Below, in pieces: positions 8,899 through 16,494 of a stretch of 64,000 bases of DNA. The DNA is taken from assembly GCA_900315525.1 (NCBI GenBank), contig OMZO01000006.1, positions 19,842-83,841 of the forward strand, read 5' to 3'. This stretch comes from an uncultured Prevotella sp. (GTDB lineage: Bacteria > Bacteroidota > Bacteroidia > Bacteroidales > Bacteroidaceae). The notes under the pieces were generated by a model, which was not told the origin of the DNA, did no database searches, and worked only from the letters and a program-made list of their open reading frames with translations. The translations under genes were made by a program, and so were the position numbers. Within the stretch, counting starts at the first letter, position 1, and each line of letters opens with the position of its first letter.

Positions 8899-9809
8899 TA
8901 TAGTTTAATATTTTCTCCTACATTAATGCAAAAATGGTTAGCTGATTGTTCGCACCATTTTTTGAAAGCTTCAATTCTGTTTTCATCCTCAATATTATTT
9001 GATTGGATTGAAAAATGCCAGATAGCATTATCTTTGGTCAAGGTTAAAATTTTCCCAAAATATTCATAGTCAATATCAGCTAAAGAATGCCCAAAGACTA
9101 CTATATGCTTTATTTCTGGCAGACTTTCAAAGAAAGTTTCATTTTTTTCTAATTGCTCTTTCTTATTTTTAGCTAAATTATTAAAAGTGTTAATGATTTT
9201 TTGTTTGGCTATTTCTTCTTCGTCGGATTTTGCCTCATATATTTTTAAGATTCTTTTATAGTCGTGACCTGTTACTAGTTCTTCGTAGTCATCTACACAT
9301 CCATGGATGTGACATACATGCTCTTTGGGGATATTATAACAATCTTCCAGTGTTCTAGTATAATTGAAAGTTAAATACCAACTCTCTTTGCTTAATTCAA
9401 TTTTTGGCTTAATGTTTTGGGTGTTTATTTGCCTTATCCATTCCTTTATCAAAGGTCTTATTTTCTTGCATAAGTTTCTAACATTGTCAGAAGCGCTCAA
9501 TGATGCAATCTTATATTTATTGTCTCCTAATAATTCATCAGGGGACTTGTAGAAATATTGATATGCTGTTTTTAAATCATAATTTCCCAGTGCTTTTTCA
9601 AAATTGCTCCATAAGGTTTCTATATTATTGTCCAATTTTGGACATATTATTTGCAAATCTGCTGCAAACTGCTCATGTCCATTTAGAATGAGCCAGCTAT
9701 AGAAATGCTTGTATTTTGTCAAAAGGTCATGATATAAATCAAAGCCGTTGCCAATAATAAATAGTGTCTTATTTTGTGCCCCATTCAAAAAAGGAAAATT
9801 TAATCTCAT
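8898..9809 (-). CDS. AbiH-family protein
   Basis: Cytosolic protein of about 303 aa, start MRLNFPFLNG at 9809. It carries the AbiH family hallmarks in order: LFIIGNGFDLYHDL near the N-terminus, VCHIHGCVDD in the middle, and VVFGHSLADIDYEYF near the C-terminus. Lactococcal AbiH gives abortive infection against some phages; most homologues, including this one, are untested. No clear TAnnTTTG box is seen directly before it, and the terminator of the upstream ncRNA ends only about 60 bp away, so expression may depend on readthrough. It is in an AT-rich accessory stretch. Confidence 0.85.
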   Translation of the reverse strand: MRLNFPFLNGAQNKTLFIIGNGFDLYHDLLTKYKHFYSWLILNGHEQFAADLQIICPKLDNNIETLWSNFEKALGNYDLKTAYQYFYKSPDELLGDNKYKIASLSASDNVRNLCKKIRPLIKEWIRQINTQNIKPKIELSKESWYLTFNYTRTLEDCYNIPKEHVCHIHGCVDDYEELVTGHDYKRILKIYEAKSDEEEIAKQKIINTFNNLAKNKKEQLEKNETFFESLPEIKHIVVFGHSLADIDYEYFGKILTLTKDNAIWHFSIQSNNIEDENRIEAFKKWCEQSANHFCINVGENIKL

Positions 9810-9872
9810 AAGCCAAATTATTATGCCAAGCAACTCCCAATCAAGGCTGTTTCAATAATATGGCTAATATAC

Positions 9873-9911
9873 AAAAAAACGTGGGAGTCTATCCTTGTTA
9901 CTCGTCCCACG
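9873..9911 (-). terminator. Rho-independent terminator of the ncRNA gene
   Basis: On the minus strand CGTGGGA (9905-9911) pairs with TCCCACG (9880-9886) and is followed by seven T (9873-9879). The 5' arm shares three bases with the outer stem of the RNA fold. Confidence 0.85.
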
Positions 9912-10165
9912 TACAGAGGCTCTGGCATCGCCCAATCAGTCAGTGACGAGCAACGCCGAAGCCCACGCGATATGCAGATACCTTGTGGATAAGGTATTAC
10001 ACACCCAATGAGCATCACCCGTTGCTTTGTTTTTGACTGATTGTTTGGAACTGCCAGATTCCTGTACGTCAAAAGACAAAGCGTAAGATAACACCTTCCT
10101 ATAAATTTAGGTCCCCACCCCACTCCGCTTCGGCCTATGGCTTTCTGCTTCAGAGAGTAAAGACG
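9873..10165 (-). ncRNA. Structured non-coding RNA, 6S-like architecture
   Basis: A minus-strand transcript of roughly 290 nt runs from a TATCTTTG promoter to a strong terminator with no credible ORF. Its core (10069-9909) folds as one long interrupted hairpin. The plus-strand partners are 9909-9916/10062-10069 (8 bp), 9921-9927/10052-10058 (7 bp), 9934-9942/10034-10042 (9 bp), 9949-9955/10020-10026 (7 bp), a GATATGC/GCATC helix, and a terminal ATACCTT/AAGGTAT hairpin (9978-9997). Stacked helices with internal bubbles resemble 6S RNA (ssrS), but no sequence signature proves this. RNase P, tmRNA and SRP RNA signatures are absent. Confidence 0.65.
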
Positions 10166-10168
10166 GGA

Positions 10169-10176
10169 CAAAGATA
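10169..10176 (-). promoter_or_regulatory. Promoter -7 box of the ncRNA
   Basis: TATCTTTG on the minus strand; the -33 region is only TTTT-like. It lies inside the left copy of a 71-bp direct repeat. Confidence 0.6.
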
Positions 10177-10192
10177 AGAAAAGTTTTTGAAA

Positions 10193-10232
10193 CTGAAAAG
10201 AAAATGGCAGGAAATCTTGAGAATTCCTGCCA
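10193..10232 (-). terminator. Terminator of the ORF6N gene
   Basis: TGGCAGGAA (10205-10213) and TTCCTGCCA (10224-10232) form a 9-bp stem followed on the minus strand by a T-rich tail, 11 bp past the ORF6N stop. Confidence 0.75.
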
Positions 10233-10242
10233 AAATAGGTTG

Positions 10243-10797
10243 TTATTCGTCTTTGCGTACAATCTTATGCTTAATCTTCACAACAGCAAAATTGAGTTCA
10301 ATTTCTGTTTCTGCTGTTTTGGTACTCAAATTGTTTCCAATGATGTCAGCTATCAGTGTCCCACCATGCTTTAGGAGCTGTTGTTGCTTTCCACCATCTT
10401 GTGTCACCTGAAGCCTTTCCATTGTGCTTGCTAATTCTCGAACGCTTACAAAAGTATCAACAATAGCTAATGTGGTGTTAGTAGCTCTTGGTGATTTAAT
10501 GATTGTGGCTAGCATGTAGAGTCCTCGTTGCGTAAAGGCCGTAGGTTCTACAGTGCTGAATTTCAGTTTGTTAAGGCGGTCAAAATTTTTGACCACCTCT
10601 GATTTCTCATACTTGTCAAGTACAAAAATATAGCCATAAGGGAATTTGTCTGGATTGTTTTTTACTGCTTGATTAATCTCTTTGGTTTTCACGCCATATA
10701 AATCAGCAACATCACAATCAAGAAGCACTTTCTGATTACGTAGAGATATTAATTTCTCCTCGACATCTTTTGTTGTAATAACGGATAATTCATTCAT
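10243..10797 (-). CDS. ORF6N-domain protein
   Basis: 184-aa cytosolic protein with an N-terminal ORF6N domain (about 10-100): ISLRNQKVLLDCDVADLYGV followed by EINQAVKNNPDKFP and FTQRGLYMLATI, all typical. ORF6N and related KilA-N/BRO domains come from phages and large DNA viruses and are thought to bind DNA. The C-terminal 80 residues are helical and charged. The gene has its own TATCTTTG promoter and hairpin terminator and sits between 71-bp direct repeats, so it behaves as a self-contained insertion. Target and role are unknown. Confidence 0.88.
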   Translation of the reverse strand: MNELSVITTKDVEEKLISLRNQKVLLDCDVADLYGVKTKEINQAVKNNPDKFPYGYIFVLDKYEKSEVVKNFDRLNKLKFSTVEPTAFTQRGLYMLATIIKSPRATNTTLAIVDTFVSVRELASTMERLQVTQDGGKQQQLLKHGGTLIADIIGNNLSTKTAETEIELNFAVVKIKHKIVRKDE

Positions 10798-10840
10798 GTC
10801 ATTCAGTAGTTTAAATTTAGGTTCGACAAATATAACGGTG

Positions 10841-10848
10841 CAAAGATA
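10841..10848 (-). promoter_or_regulatory. Promoter -7 box of ORF6N gene
   Basis: TATCTTTG on the minus strand, 43 bp before the ORF6N ATG, in the right repeat copy. Confidence 0.6.
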
Positions 10849-10860
10849 GGAAAAGTTTCT

Positions 10861-10903
10861 GAAAGGAAAAAGAAAATGGCAGGAAATCTTTTGGATACCT
10901 GCC
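10861..10903 (-). terminator. Terminator of the lactonase operon
   Basis: GGCAGG (10878-10883) pairs with CCTGCC (10898-10903), with inner ATC/GAT pairing. On the minus strand a T-rich tail follows, 28 bp past the lactonase stop. Confidence 0.65.
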
Positions 10904-10931
10904 GAAATGGGTGATAGTAGTGCGTATTTGG

Positions 10932-12053
10932 CTAGTGCATCTGTACGCAGACGACTTTGCTGATGGGAATATCCTGGTGGGTATCTGATAGCAGGCCTGT
11001 TTCTGGATTGCGGCTGAAAACCTGGATTTTATTGTTGTCGCGACAGGCACATAGCAGGAAACGACCATTGGGTGTTATGTTGAAATTGCGTGGATGAAGG
11101 CCTGTAAACTGATAACCAATCTTCGTGAGCAGTCCCGTTGACGCATCAACCTTAAAGATGGCAATGCCGTCGGCCTTCAAGCGATTGCTGGAATAAAGAA
11201 ACTTCCCATCTGGACTTAGGTGCAAATCAGCACCTCCACGAGCTTCCACACTATCGGAGACAAGGGTCTGCAATAGTTTCAGACGGCCCTCTGAATAACT
11301 GAATACGCTGACTTTGCCAGAGAGTTCGCTCATTAGATAGGCATAGCGGCCATCATGACTGAAGATTAGGTGGCGAGGTCCGTCGTCTGCTCTGACATAT
11401 CCGGCTTCACCATTGGCGACGACTTGATCTCCCTTGAGCCGATAGGACAGGATGCGATCGGCACTGAAGTCAGTAGCGAGGATGTATTTGCCGTCTGGCG
11501 TGAAACGGACACAATGTACATGAGGTGTTTCCTGGCGGCTAAGATCTGGTCCTCCGATATTGCCTAAAAATCGTCTGTCGAGCGTTGCCAAAGCTCCACC
11601 TTTGTTCAGACGGAACACACTCATCGAACCTCCAGAATAGTTGGCAGTTAGCACCAGTTTCCCGTTGGTCTCTACATAACAGGGATCTTCACCTTCTGTG
11701 GCTGTCGTTGAGAGCAGTTTCAGTTGTCCATTATGAGGCTGGTAGCCGATGGTACAGAGAGAGGCATGTTGATCGTTGGTCTCGCTGACAGCATAGATAT
11801 GCTTTTTGTCGGGTGCGATTGTCAAGAAGGAGGGATTGCGCAATGCCAGTGAATCGAGTAAGCCTACTACCCTACCCGTCATCTGGTCGAATCTGTAGGA
11901 GTAGATGCCACAACTACTGCCGTTAGTATAAGTACCCACAAGCAGATTGATAGTCTGCTGAGCCATGATGTTTCCAGCCATCATGATGATGGACGAGAGC
12001 AGGATGATAGTTCTTTGCTGAGCAAAGCGACAAAGCAGAGCGTTTTTGTTCAT
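10932..12053 (-). CDS. Exported lactonase-family beta-propeller protein
   Basis: 373-aa protein of the 6-phosphogluconolactonase (YbhE/Pgl, seven-bladed propeller) family. The signal peptide IILLSSIIMMAGNIMAQ cleaves before QTINLLVGTYT. Blade motifs include FLTIAPDKKHIYAVSE, HVHCVRFTPDGKYILATD, DLHLSPDGKFLYSSNR and FNITPNGRFLLCACR. The classical enzyme hydrolyses 6-phosphogluconolactone in the cytosol. An exported member is unlikely to serve the pentose phosphate pathway and may act on another lactone or sugar, so no gene symbol is given. It is the last gene of a run with LD-carboxypeptidase and AlbA_2 genes, starting 11 bp after the latter. Confidence 0.85.
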   Translation of the reverse strand: MNKNALLCRFAQQRTIILLSSIIMMAGNIMAQQTINLLVGTYTNGSSCGIYSYRFDQMTGRVVGLLDSLALRNPSFLTIAPDKKHIYAVSETNDQHASLCTIGYQPHNGQLKLLSTTATEGEDPCYVETNGKLVLTANYSGGSMSVFRLNKGGALATLDRRFLGNIGGPDLSRQETPHVHCVRFTPDGKYILATDFSADRILSYRLKGDQVVANGEAGYVRADDGPRHLIFSHDGRYAYLMSELSGKVSVFSYSEGRLKLLQTLVSDSVEARGGADLHLSPDGKFLYSSNRLKADGIAIFKVDASTGLLTKIGYQFTGLHPRNFNITPNGRFLLCACRDNNKIQVFSRNPETGLLSDTHQDIPISKVVCVQMH

Positions 12054-12064
12054 AAGTTTTGTAT

Positions 12065-12718
12065 TTATAGAGGTTCACTGAAGAGAATTTGTTGGTCTGT
12101 ATATTGCCAGCGGGCAAGGCCGAAACGTATCAGTCGTGCCAGAAGTGTAATGACCTTGTGGCGAGGGATGCGAGAACGGCGCACGAGTTGGTTGAGTGTA
12201 AACAGCTGTGGTTTACCTTTCGGTGCGTCAGAATGCATGGCCTGAAGCAACTGCTGGACGCTGTCCGAATAGGTCATCATCGTACCTCGCTCTGACTGCT
12301 GTTCGCGCCAGATGGCGAGATGAACGGGTGAGGCTACGATGTTCTCATCGGCAATGCGAATGTAGGCTCTCCCCTCTCCTACTTCGTTGATGGCGCAGAC
12401 AGGCTTCCGTTCTGAAGGTGGAACAGTCGCTATGACAATTGTGCGCCCATCGACATGATAGGTATCGAACTTGATGCTGGCCTCAGGCTTGCAGTATTTA
12501 TAGGCTGCCTGGTGCATCATGAATATCTCCTCTTCAGAACGTACCCCAGAGAGATTCCCATCATCCCTTACCCCTATCAGCAGCCTTCCGCCATCGGTAT
12601 TGGCGAAGGCTGACACTGACTTGGCGAGCTTACAGGCATCGGCCACGCGATACTTGAAGTCCTGTTGCTGGTGCTCTCCTTCGCGGATGAGTTGCAAGAG
12701 ATAACGTTTCTCGTCCAT
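12065..12718 (-). CDS. AlbA_2 (Schlafen-like) domain protein
   Basis: 217-aa cytosolic protein, start MDEKRYLLQLIREGEHQQQDFK; a GTG nine codons earlier would overlap the upstream gene. The AlbA_2 domain (about 1-120) shows EHQQQDFK, VSAFANTDGGRLLIGVRDDG and AYIRIADEN, the conserved core of this family. The C-terminal 80 residues look like a winged helix (LFTLNQLVRRSRIPRHKVITLLARLIRFGLARW). Such proteins are predicted nucleic-acid-binding regulators, sometimes with ATPase or RNase activity; the role is not established. It starts 7 bp after the LD-carboxypeptidase stop. Confidence 0.8.
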   Translation of the reverse strand: MDEKRYLLQLIREGEHQQQDFKYRVADACKLAKSVSAFANTDGGRLLIGVRDDGNLSGVRSEEEIFMMHQAAYKYCKPEASIKFDTYHVDGRTIVIATVPPSERKPVCAINEVGEGRAYIRIADENIVASPVHLAIWREQQSERGTMMTYSDSVQQLLQAMHSDAPKGKPQLFTLNQLVRRSRIPRHKVITLLARLIRFGLARWQYTDQQILFSEPL

Positions 12719-12725
12719 ACCTGCT

Positions 12726-13679
12726 TCAATATTTAAGTTGGACACCCTCTGGCGTGATGTCGAGAGTAGCCCTGACGCCAGTCATGATAGGGAAATTGCG
12801 TAAATGGGCATGCCCCACAGGGAAGTCGAATACCACAGGAATGCCATAATGCTTCATATATTCGTGGAGCATCGCGTACATATCCTCGAAGTCATTCTCA
12901 GGATGCTTGTATTTATTGAATTGTCCTACGATGATGCCACGAATATGGGAAAGTAGCCCTCGCATCTCGATATTGTGAAGCATACGATCCACCTTGCTCA
13001 TACCCTCGCCTGTATCTTCCATAAACAGGATAATATCAGGCAGCAGCAAAGGATCATAGTCGGAGCCAGCGAGGTCGTTGAAGACAGAGAGATTGCCGCC
13101 TACCACGATGCCTTCAGCACGCCCTTGAATGTTAAGCGGATGAGGTGCTATACGATAAATTGGTATATCTCCCTTCAGCATACGGCGCAAAGACTGGCTT
13201 ACGGTATCGTTGCCTTCATAGGTCTTCAGGGCGTAGCACATGGAACCGTGAATGCCTCTCTGCCCTACCCTCGCCTCAGCACAAAGCAAGGCCGTAACGT
13301 CGCTAAAGCCGATAATCATCTTGGGATAGTTTCTCAACGTGTCAAGCGATAGCCTACAGAGCAGATGGGCTGCCCCATCTCCTCCACGCGAACACATGAT
13401 AGCCTTTACAGAAGGTTCGCGCAGCGCCCAGAGAAGATCAGACAACCGTTCATCGATGGTGCCTGCAAAACCATGATAGTTGTTGAGGGCATTGGGGCCT
13501 ATGATACAATGATAACCCCACTTCTCCAAAGTGCGTATACCACCATTGATCGTTGTGGTATCTGTGGCACTCGATGGTGAGATAATGGCAATGGTATCGC
13601 CCTCCTGCAGGAACTGAGCCAAAAGAGACTGTGGTAGCATCCAGCAGAGCACGACCCATATCAGGCTGCTCTTTCTCAT
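12726..13679 (-). CDS. LD-carboxypeptidase, S66 family
   Basis: Exported peptidase of the LdcA/MccF family that trims the terminal D-Ala from tetrapeptide murein fragments. Start chosen at ATG 13679 (MRKSSLIWVVLCWMLPQSLLAQ), a perfect signal peptide. ATG 13742 lies only 7 bp after the TACCTTTG box and would add a polar extension. Landmarks are the nucleophile elbow MIIGFSDVTAL (Ser), VVGGNLS, ILFMEDTGE (Glu) and FDFPVGHAHL (His), completing the Ser-Glu-His triad. Mature length of about 300 aa is typical. First gene of the run to the lactonase; divergent from mutS. Confidence 0.87.
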   Translation of the reverse strand: MRKSSLIWVVLCWMLPQSLLAQFLQEGDTIAIISPSSATDTTTINGGIRTLEKWGYHCIIGPNALNNYHGFAGTIDERLSDLLWALREPSVKAIMCSRGGDGAAHLLCRLSLDTLRNYPKMIIGFSDVTALLCAEARVGQRGIHGSMCYALKTYEGNDTVSQSLRRMLKGDIPIYRIAPHPLNIQGRAEGIVVGGNLSVFNDLAGSDYDPLLLPDIILFMEDTGEGMSKVDRMLHNIEMRGLLSHIRGIIVGQFNKYKHPENDFEDMYAMLHEYMKHYGIPVVFDFPVGHAHLRNFPIMTGVRATLDITPEGVQLKY

Positions 13680-13749
13680 CAGCTGATAAGGTAATTCCTG
13701 CCAGCTTCTGAACGCTCTGTGTTGATCCTTTTGTTTATTCATGCGAGGG

Positions 13750-13757
13750 CAAAGGTA
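13750..13757 (-). promoter_or_regulatory. Promoter -7 box of the LD-carboxypeptidase operon
   Basis: TACCTTTG on the minus strand, 7 bp before ATG 13742, making that ATG nearly leaderless and favouring ATG 13679. Confidence 0.6.
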
Positions 13758-13820
13758 CGAAAAAGTGGAAAGAAATAACAAATAATTCAAGGGATTTTTT
13801 GCCAATTGGGAAAAAAGAAC

Positions 13821-13828
13821 TAATTTTG
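13821..13828 (+). promoter_or_regulatory. Promoter -7 box of mutS
   Basis: TAATTTTG, 26 bp before the mutS ATG. Confidence 0.6.
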
Positions 13829-13854
13829 CCACTCAAACCAAAATAAGAATCGTA

Positions 13855-16479
13855 ATGGCAAAGAAAGAAGGGAAAGAACTGACCCCGATGATGAAACAGT
13901 TCTTTGATTTGAAGGCGAAACATCCTGATGCAGTCATGCTCTTCAGGTGTGGCGACTTCTATGAGACCTATTGTGAAGACGCCGTTACTGCCGCCAAGAT
14001 TCTTGGTATCACCCTGACTCATCGTAACAATGGAGCTGGTGTGAAAGGCGACGAGATGGCAGGCTTTCCCCATCATGCCCTCGACACCTATCTGCCCAAG
14101 CTCATCAGGGCTGGTAAGCGTGTAGCTATCTGCGACCAGCTGGAAGATCCAAAACTGACGAAAAAGCTAGTAAAGCGAGGTATTACGGAGTTGGTGACAC
14201 CAGGTGTGGCACTCTCTGATAATGTACTCAACTACAAAGAGAACAACTTCCTGGCAGCCGTTCATTTTGGCAAGGCTTCGTTTGGCGTTGCCTTCCTTGA
14301 TATCTCTACGGGTGAATTCCTGACGGGTGAGGGTACTCAAGACTATGTGGAGAAACTGCTTGGCAATTTCTCGCCAAAGGAGATTCTTTACGATCGTACG
14401 AAGAAGCAGGAATTTGAACGAAATTTTGGTACAAAATACTTTACATTCCAACTCGACGACTGGGTATTTACGGAGCAGACTTCAAAGCAAAAGTTGCTGC
14501 GCCACTTCAATGTGAAGAACCTGAAGGGTTTTGGCGTCGATCATCTCCATTCGGGGGTTATTGCAGCTGGAGCAATCCTGCAGTATCTCGAACAGACTCA
14601 GCACACTCAGATAGGTCATATCACAAGTATTTCGCGCATTGAGGAAGACAGGTATGTGCGTCTGGACAAATTTACCATCCGTTCGTTGGAGTTAGTGCAC
14701 CCGATGCAGGAAGACGGAAAGTCACTCTTGGATGTCATCGACAGGACAGTCAGTCCTATGGGAAGCCGTTTGCTGCGTCGTTGGCTGGTGTTCCCACTGA
14801 AGGATGAGAAGCCTATCAACTCGCGTCTTGATATTGTGGAGTATTATTATCGAGAGCCTGAATTCCGTGAATGTATCGATGATCAGTTACATCGTATCGG
14901 AGACTTAGAGCGCATCATCTCAAAGGCTGCCGTTGGGCGTGTATCGCCACGAGAGGTGGTACAGCTGAAGACGGCCCTGCAAGCCATCCAGCCCATCAAG
15001 ACTGCCTGTCTTTATGCTAAGAATGAGGCCTTGAATCGGGTAGGGGAACAGCTGAATCTCTGTGAGTCGCTGAGAGACCGTATAGAGAAGGAGATACAGA
15101 ATGATCCTCCACAACTTGTTGCTAAAGGTGGTGTCATCAAAGATGGAGTCAATGCCGAACTTGACGAGCTGCGCAATATTGCCTATAGCGGTAAGGACTA
15201 CCTGTTGAAGATTCAGGAGCGCGAGGCAGAGCAGACTGGTATTTCTTCGTTGAAAATCGGTTACAACAATGTGTTCGGCTACTACCTCGAAGTTCGTAAT
15301 ACCTATAAGGATCAGGTGCCCCAAGAGTGGGTACGTAAGCAGACGCTGGCACAGGCAGAGCGCTATATCACACAGGAGCTGAAAGAATACGAGGAAAAGA
15401 TACTTGGTGCAGAAGACAAGATACTCTCTCTCGAGGCTAAGCTTTTCAACGACCTGGTGATGTCGATGCAGGAGTTTATCCCTCAGATACAGATCAACGC
15501 TAATCTGATAGCTCGTCTTGACTGTCTGCTGAGTTTTGCAAAGACTGCTGAGGAGAACAGATATATCCGCCCTGTGATTGATTCCTCGGAGGTGATAGAC
15601 ATCAAACAAGGACGCCATCCCGTCATAGAACAAGAGTTACCACTTGGCGAACAATATGTGCCCAATGATATCTTGCTCGATAACGAACGACAGCAAATCA
15701 TTATCATTACAGGTCCGAATATGGCTGGTAAATCAGCTCTGCTGCGACAAACTGCCCTGATTGTATTATTGGCCCAGATAGGTTGTTTCGTGCCCGCAGA
15801 GGCCGCGAGAATCGGTCTGGTAGATAAGATATTCACTAGGGTAGGGGCTTCGGATAATATCTCGTTAGGAGAATCTACGTTTATGGTAGAAATGACCGAG
15901 GCTTCGAATATCCTCAATAACGTCAGCAGCCGTTCTTTGGTGCTCTTTGACGAGTTAGGGCGAGGTACGAGTACTTACGACGGTATCTCGATAGCCTGGG
16001 CGATTGTAGAGTATCTCCACGAGAATGCCAAGGGGCATCCGCGCACCCTCTTTGCTACGCACTATCATGAACTGAACGAGATGGAGAAGAATTTCTCACG
16101 CATCAAGAATTACAATGTCTCCGTGAAGGAGGTTGACGGTAAGGTAATCTTCCTGCGTAAGCTCGAAAAGGGTGGGAGTGAGCACTCCTTTGGTATCCAT
16201 GTGGCAGAGATTGCTGGTATGCCGCGTAGTATTGTGAAGCGTGCCAACGTGATTTTAAAGCAGCTGGAGGCCGAAAACTCCCAAGTGGGCACAGTTGGTA
16301 AGCCTACGGCGGAAATCGCCGCCTCACGCGAAGGAATGCAGCTTTCTTTCTTCCAGTTGGATGATCCTGTGCTCTGTCAGGTGCGCGATGAAATCCTAGG
16401 CATCGATGTGAACAATCTGACGCCTCTCGAAGCGCTCAACAAACTCAATGATATCAAAAAAATCGTCTCAGGCAAATGA
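13855..16479 (+). CDS. mutS: DNA mismatch repair protein MutS
   Basis: 874-aa mismatch-recognition ATPase, full length. The N-terminal domain I contains [14 protein letters not shown] with the Phe-X-Glu (FYE) mismatch-wedge motif, so this is MutS1 rather than MutS2. Connector, lever and clamp regions follow. The ABC-type ATPase domain carries Walker [10 protein letters not shown] (about 620), [11 protein letters not shown], Walker [14 protein letters not shown] (about 697) and ATHYHEL. It would act with MutL, which is not in the window. It has its own promoter and shares a bidirectional terminator with the convergent kinase gene. Confidence 0.98.
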   Translation: MAKKEGKELTPMMKQFFDLKAKHPDAVMLFRCGDFYETYCEDAVTAAKILGITLTHRNNGAGVKGDEMAGFPHHALDTYLPKLIRAGKRVAICDQLEDPKLTKKLVKRGITELVTPGVALSDNVLNYKENNFLAAVHFGKASFGVAFLDISTGEFLTGEGTQDYVEKLLGNFSPKEILYDRTKKQEFERNFGTKYFTFQLDDWVFTEQTSKQKLLRHFNVKNLKGFGVDHLHSGVIAAGAILQYLEQTQHTQIGHITSISRIEEDRYVRLDKFTIRSLELVHPMQEDGKSLLDVIDRTVSPMGSRLLRRWLVFPLKDEKPINSRLDIVEYYYREPEFRECIDDQLHRIGDLERIISKAAVGRVSPREVVQLKTALQAIQPIKTACLYAKNEALNRVGEQLNLCESLRDRIEKEIQNDPPQLVAKGGVIKDGVNAELDELRNIAYSGKDYLLKIQEREAEQTGISSLKIGYNNVFGYYLEVRNTYKDQVPQEWVRKQTLAQAERYITQELKEYEEKILGAEDKILSLEAKLFNDLVMSMQEFIPQIQINANLIARLDCLLSFAKTAEENRYIRPVIDSSEVIDIKQGRHPVIEQELPLGEQYVPNDILLDNERQQIIIITGPNMAGKSALLRQTALIVLLAQIGCFVPAEAARIGLVDKIFTRVGASDNISLGESTFMVEMTEASNILNNVSSRSLVLFDELGRGTSTYDGISIAWAIVEYLHENAKGHPRTLFATHYHELNEMEKNFSRIKNYNVSVKEVDGKVIFLRKLEKGGSEHSFGIHVAEIAGMPRSIVKRANVILKQLEAENSQVGTVGKPTAEIAASREGMQLSFFQLDDPVLCQVRDEILGIDVNNLTPLEALNKLNDIKKIVSGK

Positions 16480-16493
16480 GGCGATTTTTCTTT
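16461..16493. terminator. Bidirectional terminator between mutS and the sensor kinase gene
   Basis: AATCGTCTC (16461-16469) pairs with GAGGCGATT (16478-16486, one G-T pair), with T-runs on both sides. The hairpin overlaps the last codons of mutS. Confidence 0.8.
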
Positions 16494-16494
16494 T

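Larger units (their letters stand above)
10169..10239. repeat. 71-bp direct repeat, left copy (terminator plus promoter)
   Basis: Aligns without gaps to 10841-10911 with about 11 mismatches. Each copy carries, in minus-strand order, a GGCAGG/CCTGCC terminator hairpin, a T/C-rich stretch and a TATCTTTG promoter. The ORF6N gene lies between the copies. Confidence 0.8.
10841..10911. repeat. 71-bp direct repeat, right copy
   Basis: Partner of 10169-10239. It supplies the terminator of the lactonase gene and the promoter of the ORF6N gene. Confidence 0.8.

Noticed and set aside
9984-9992. Perfect DnaA-box-like TTATCCACA (minus strand)
   Set aside because: Single copy that forms the terminal hairpin of the ncRNA fold; no cluster of boxes or AT-rich unwinding region nearby.
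9821-10171. 116-codon open frame over the ncRNA
   Set aside because: It overlaps the stable helices and terminator; amino-acid content is not protein-like and the RNA fold explains the sequence better.
14920-15633. 237-codon open frame antisense to mutS
   Set aside because: Shadow of mutS with no start signal or family resemblance.
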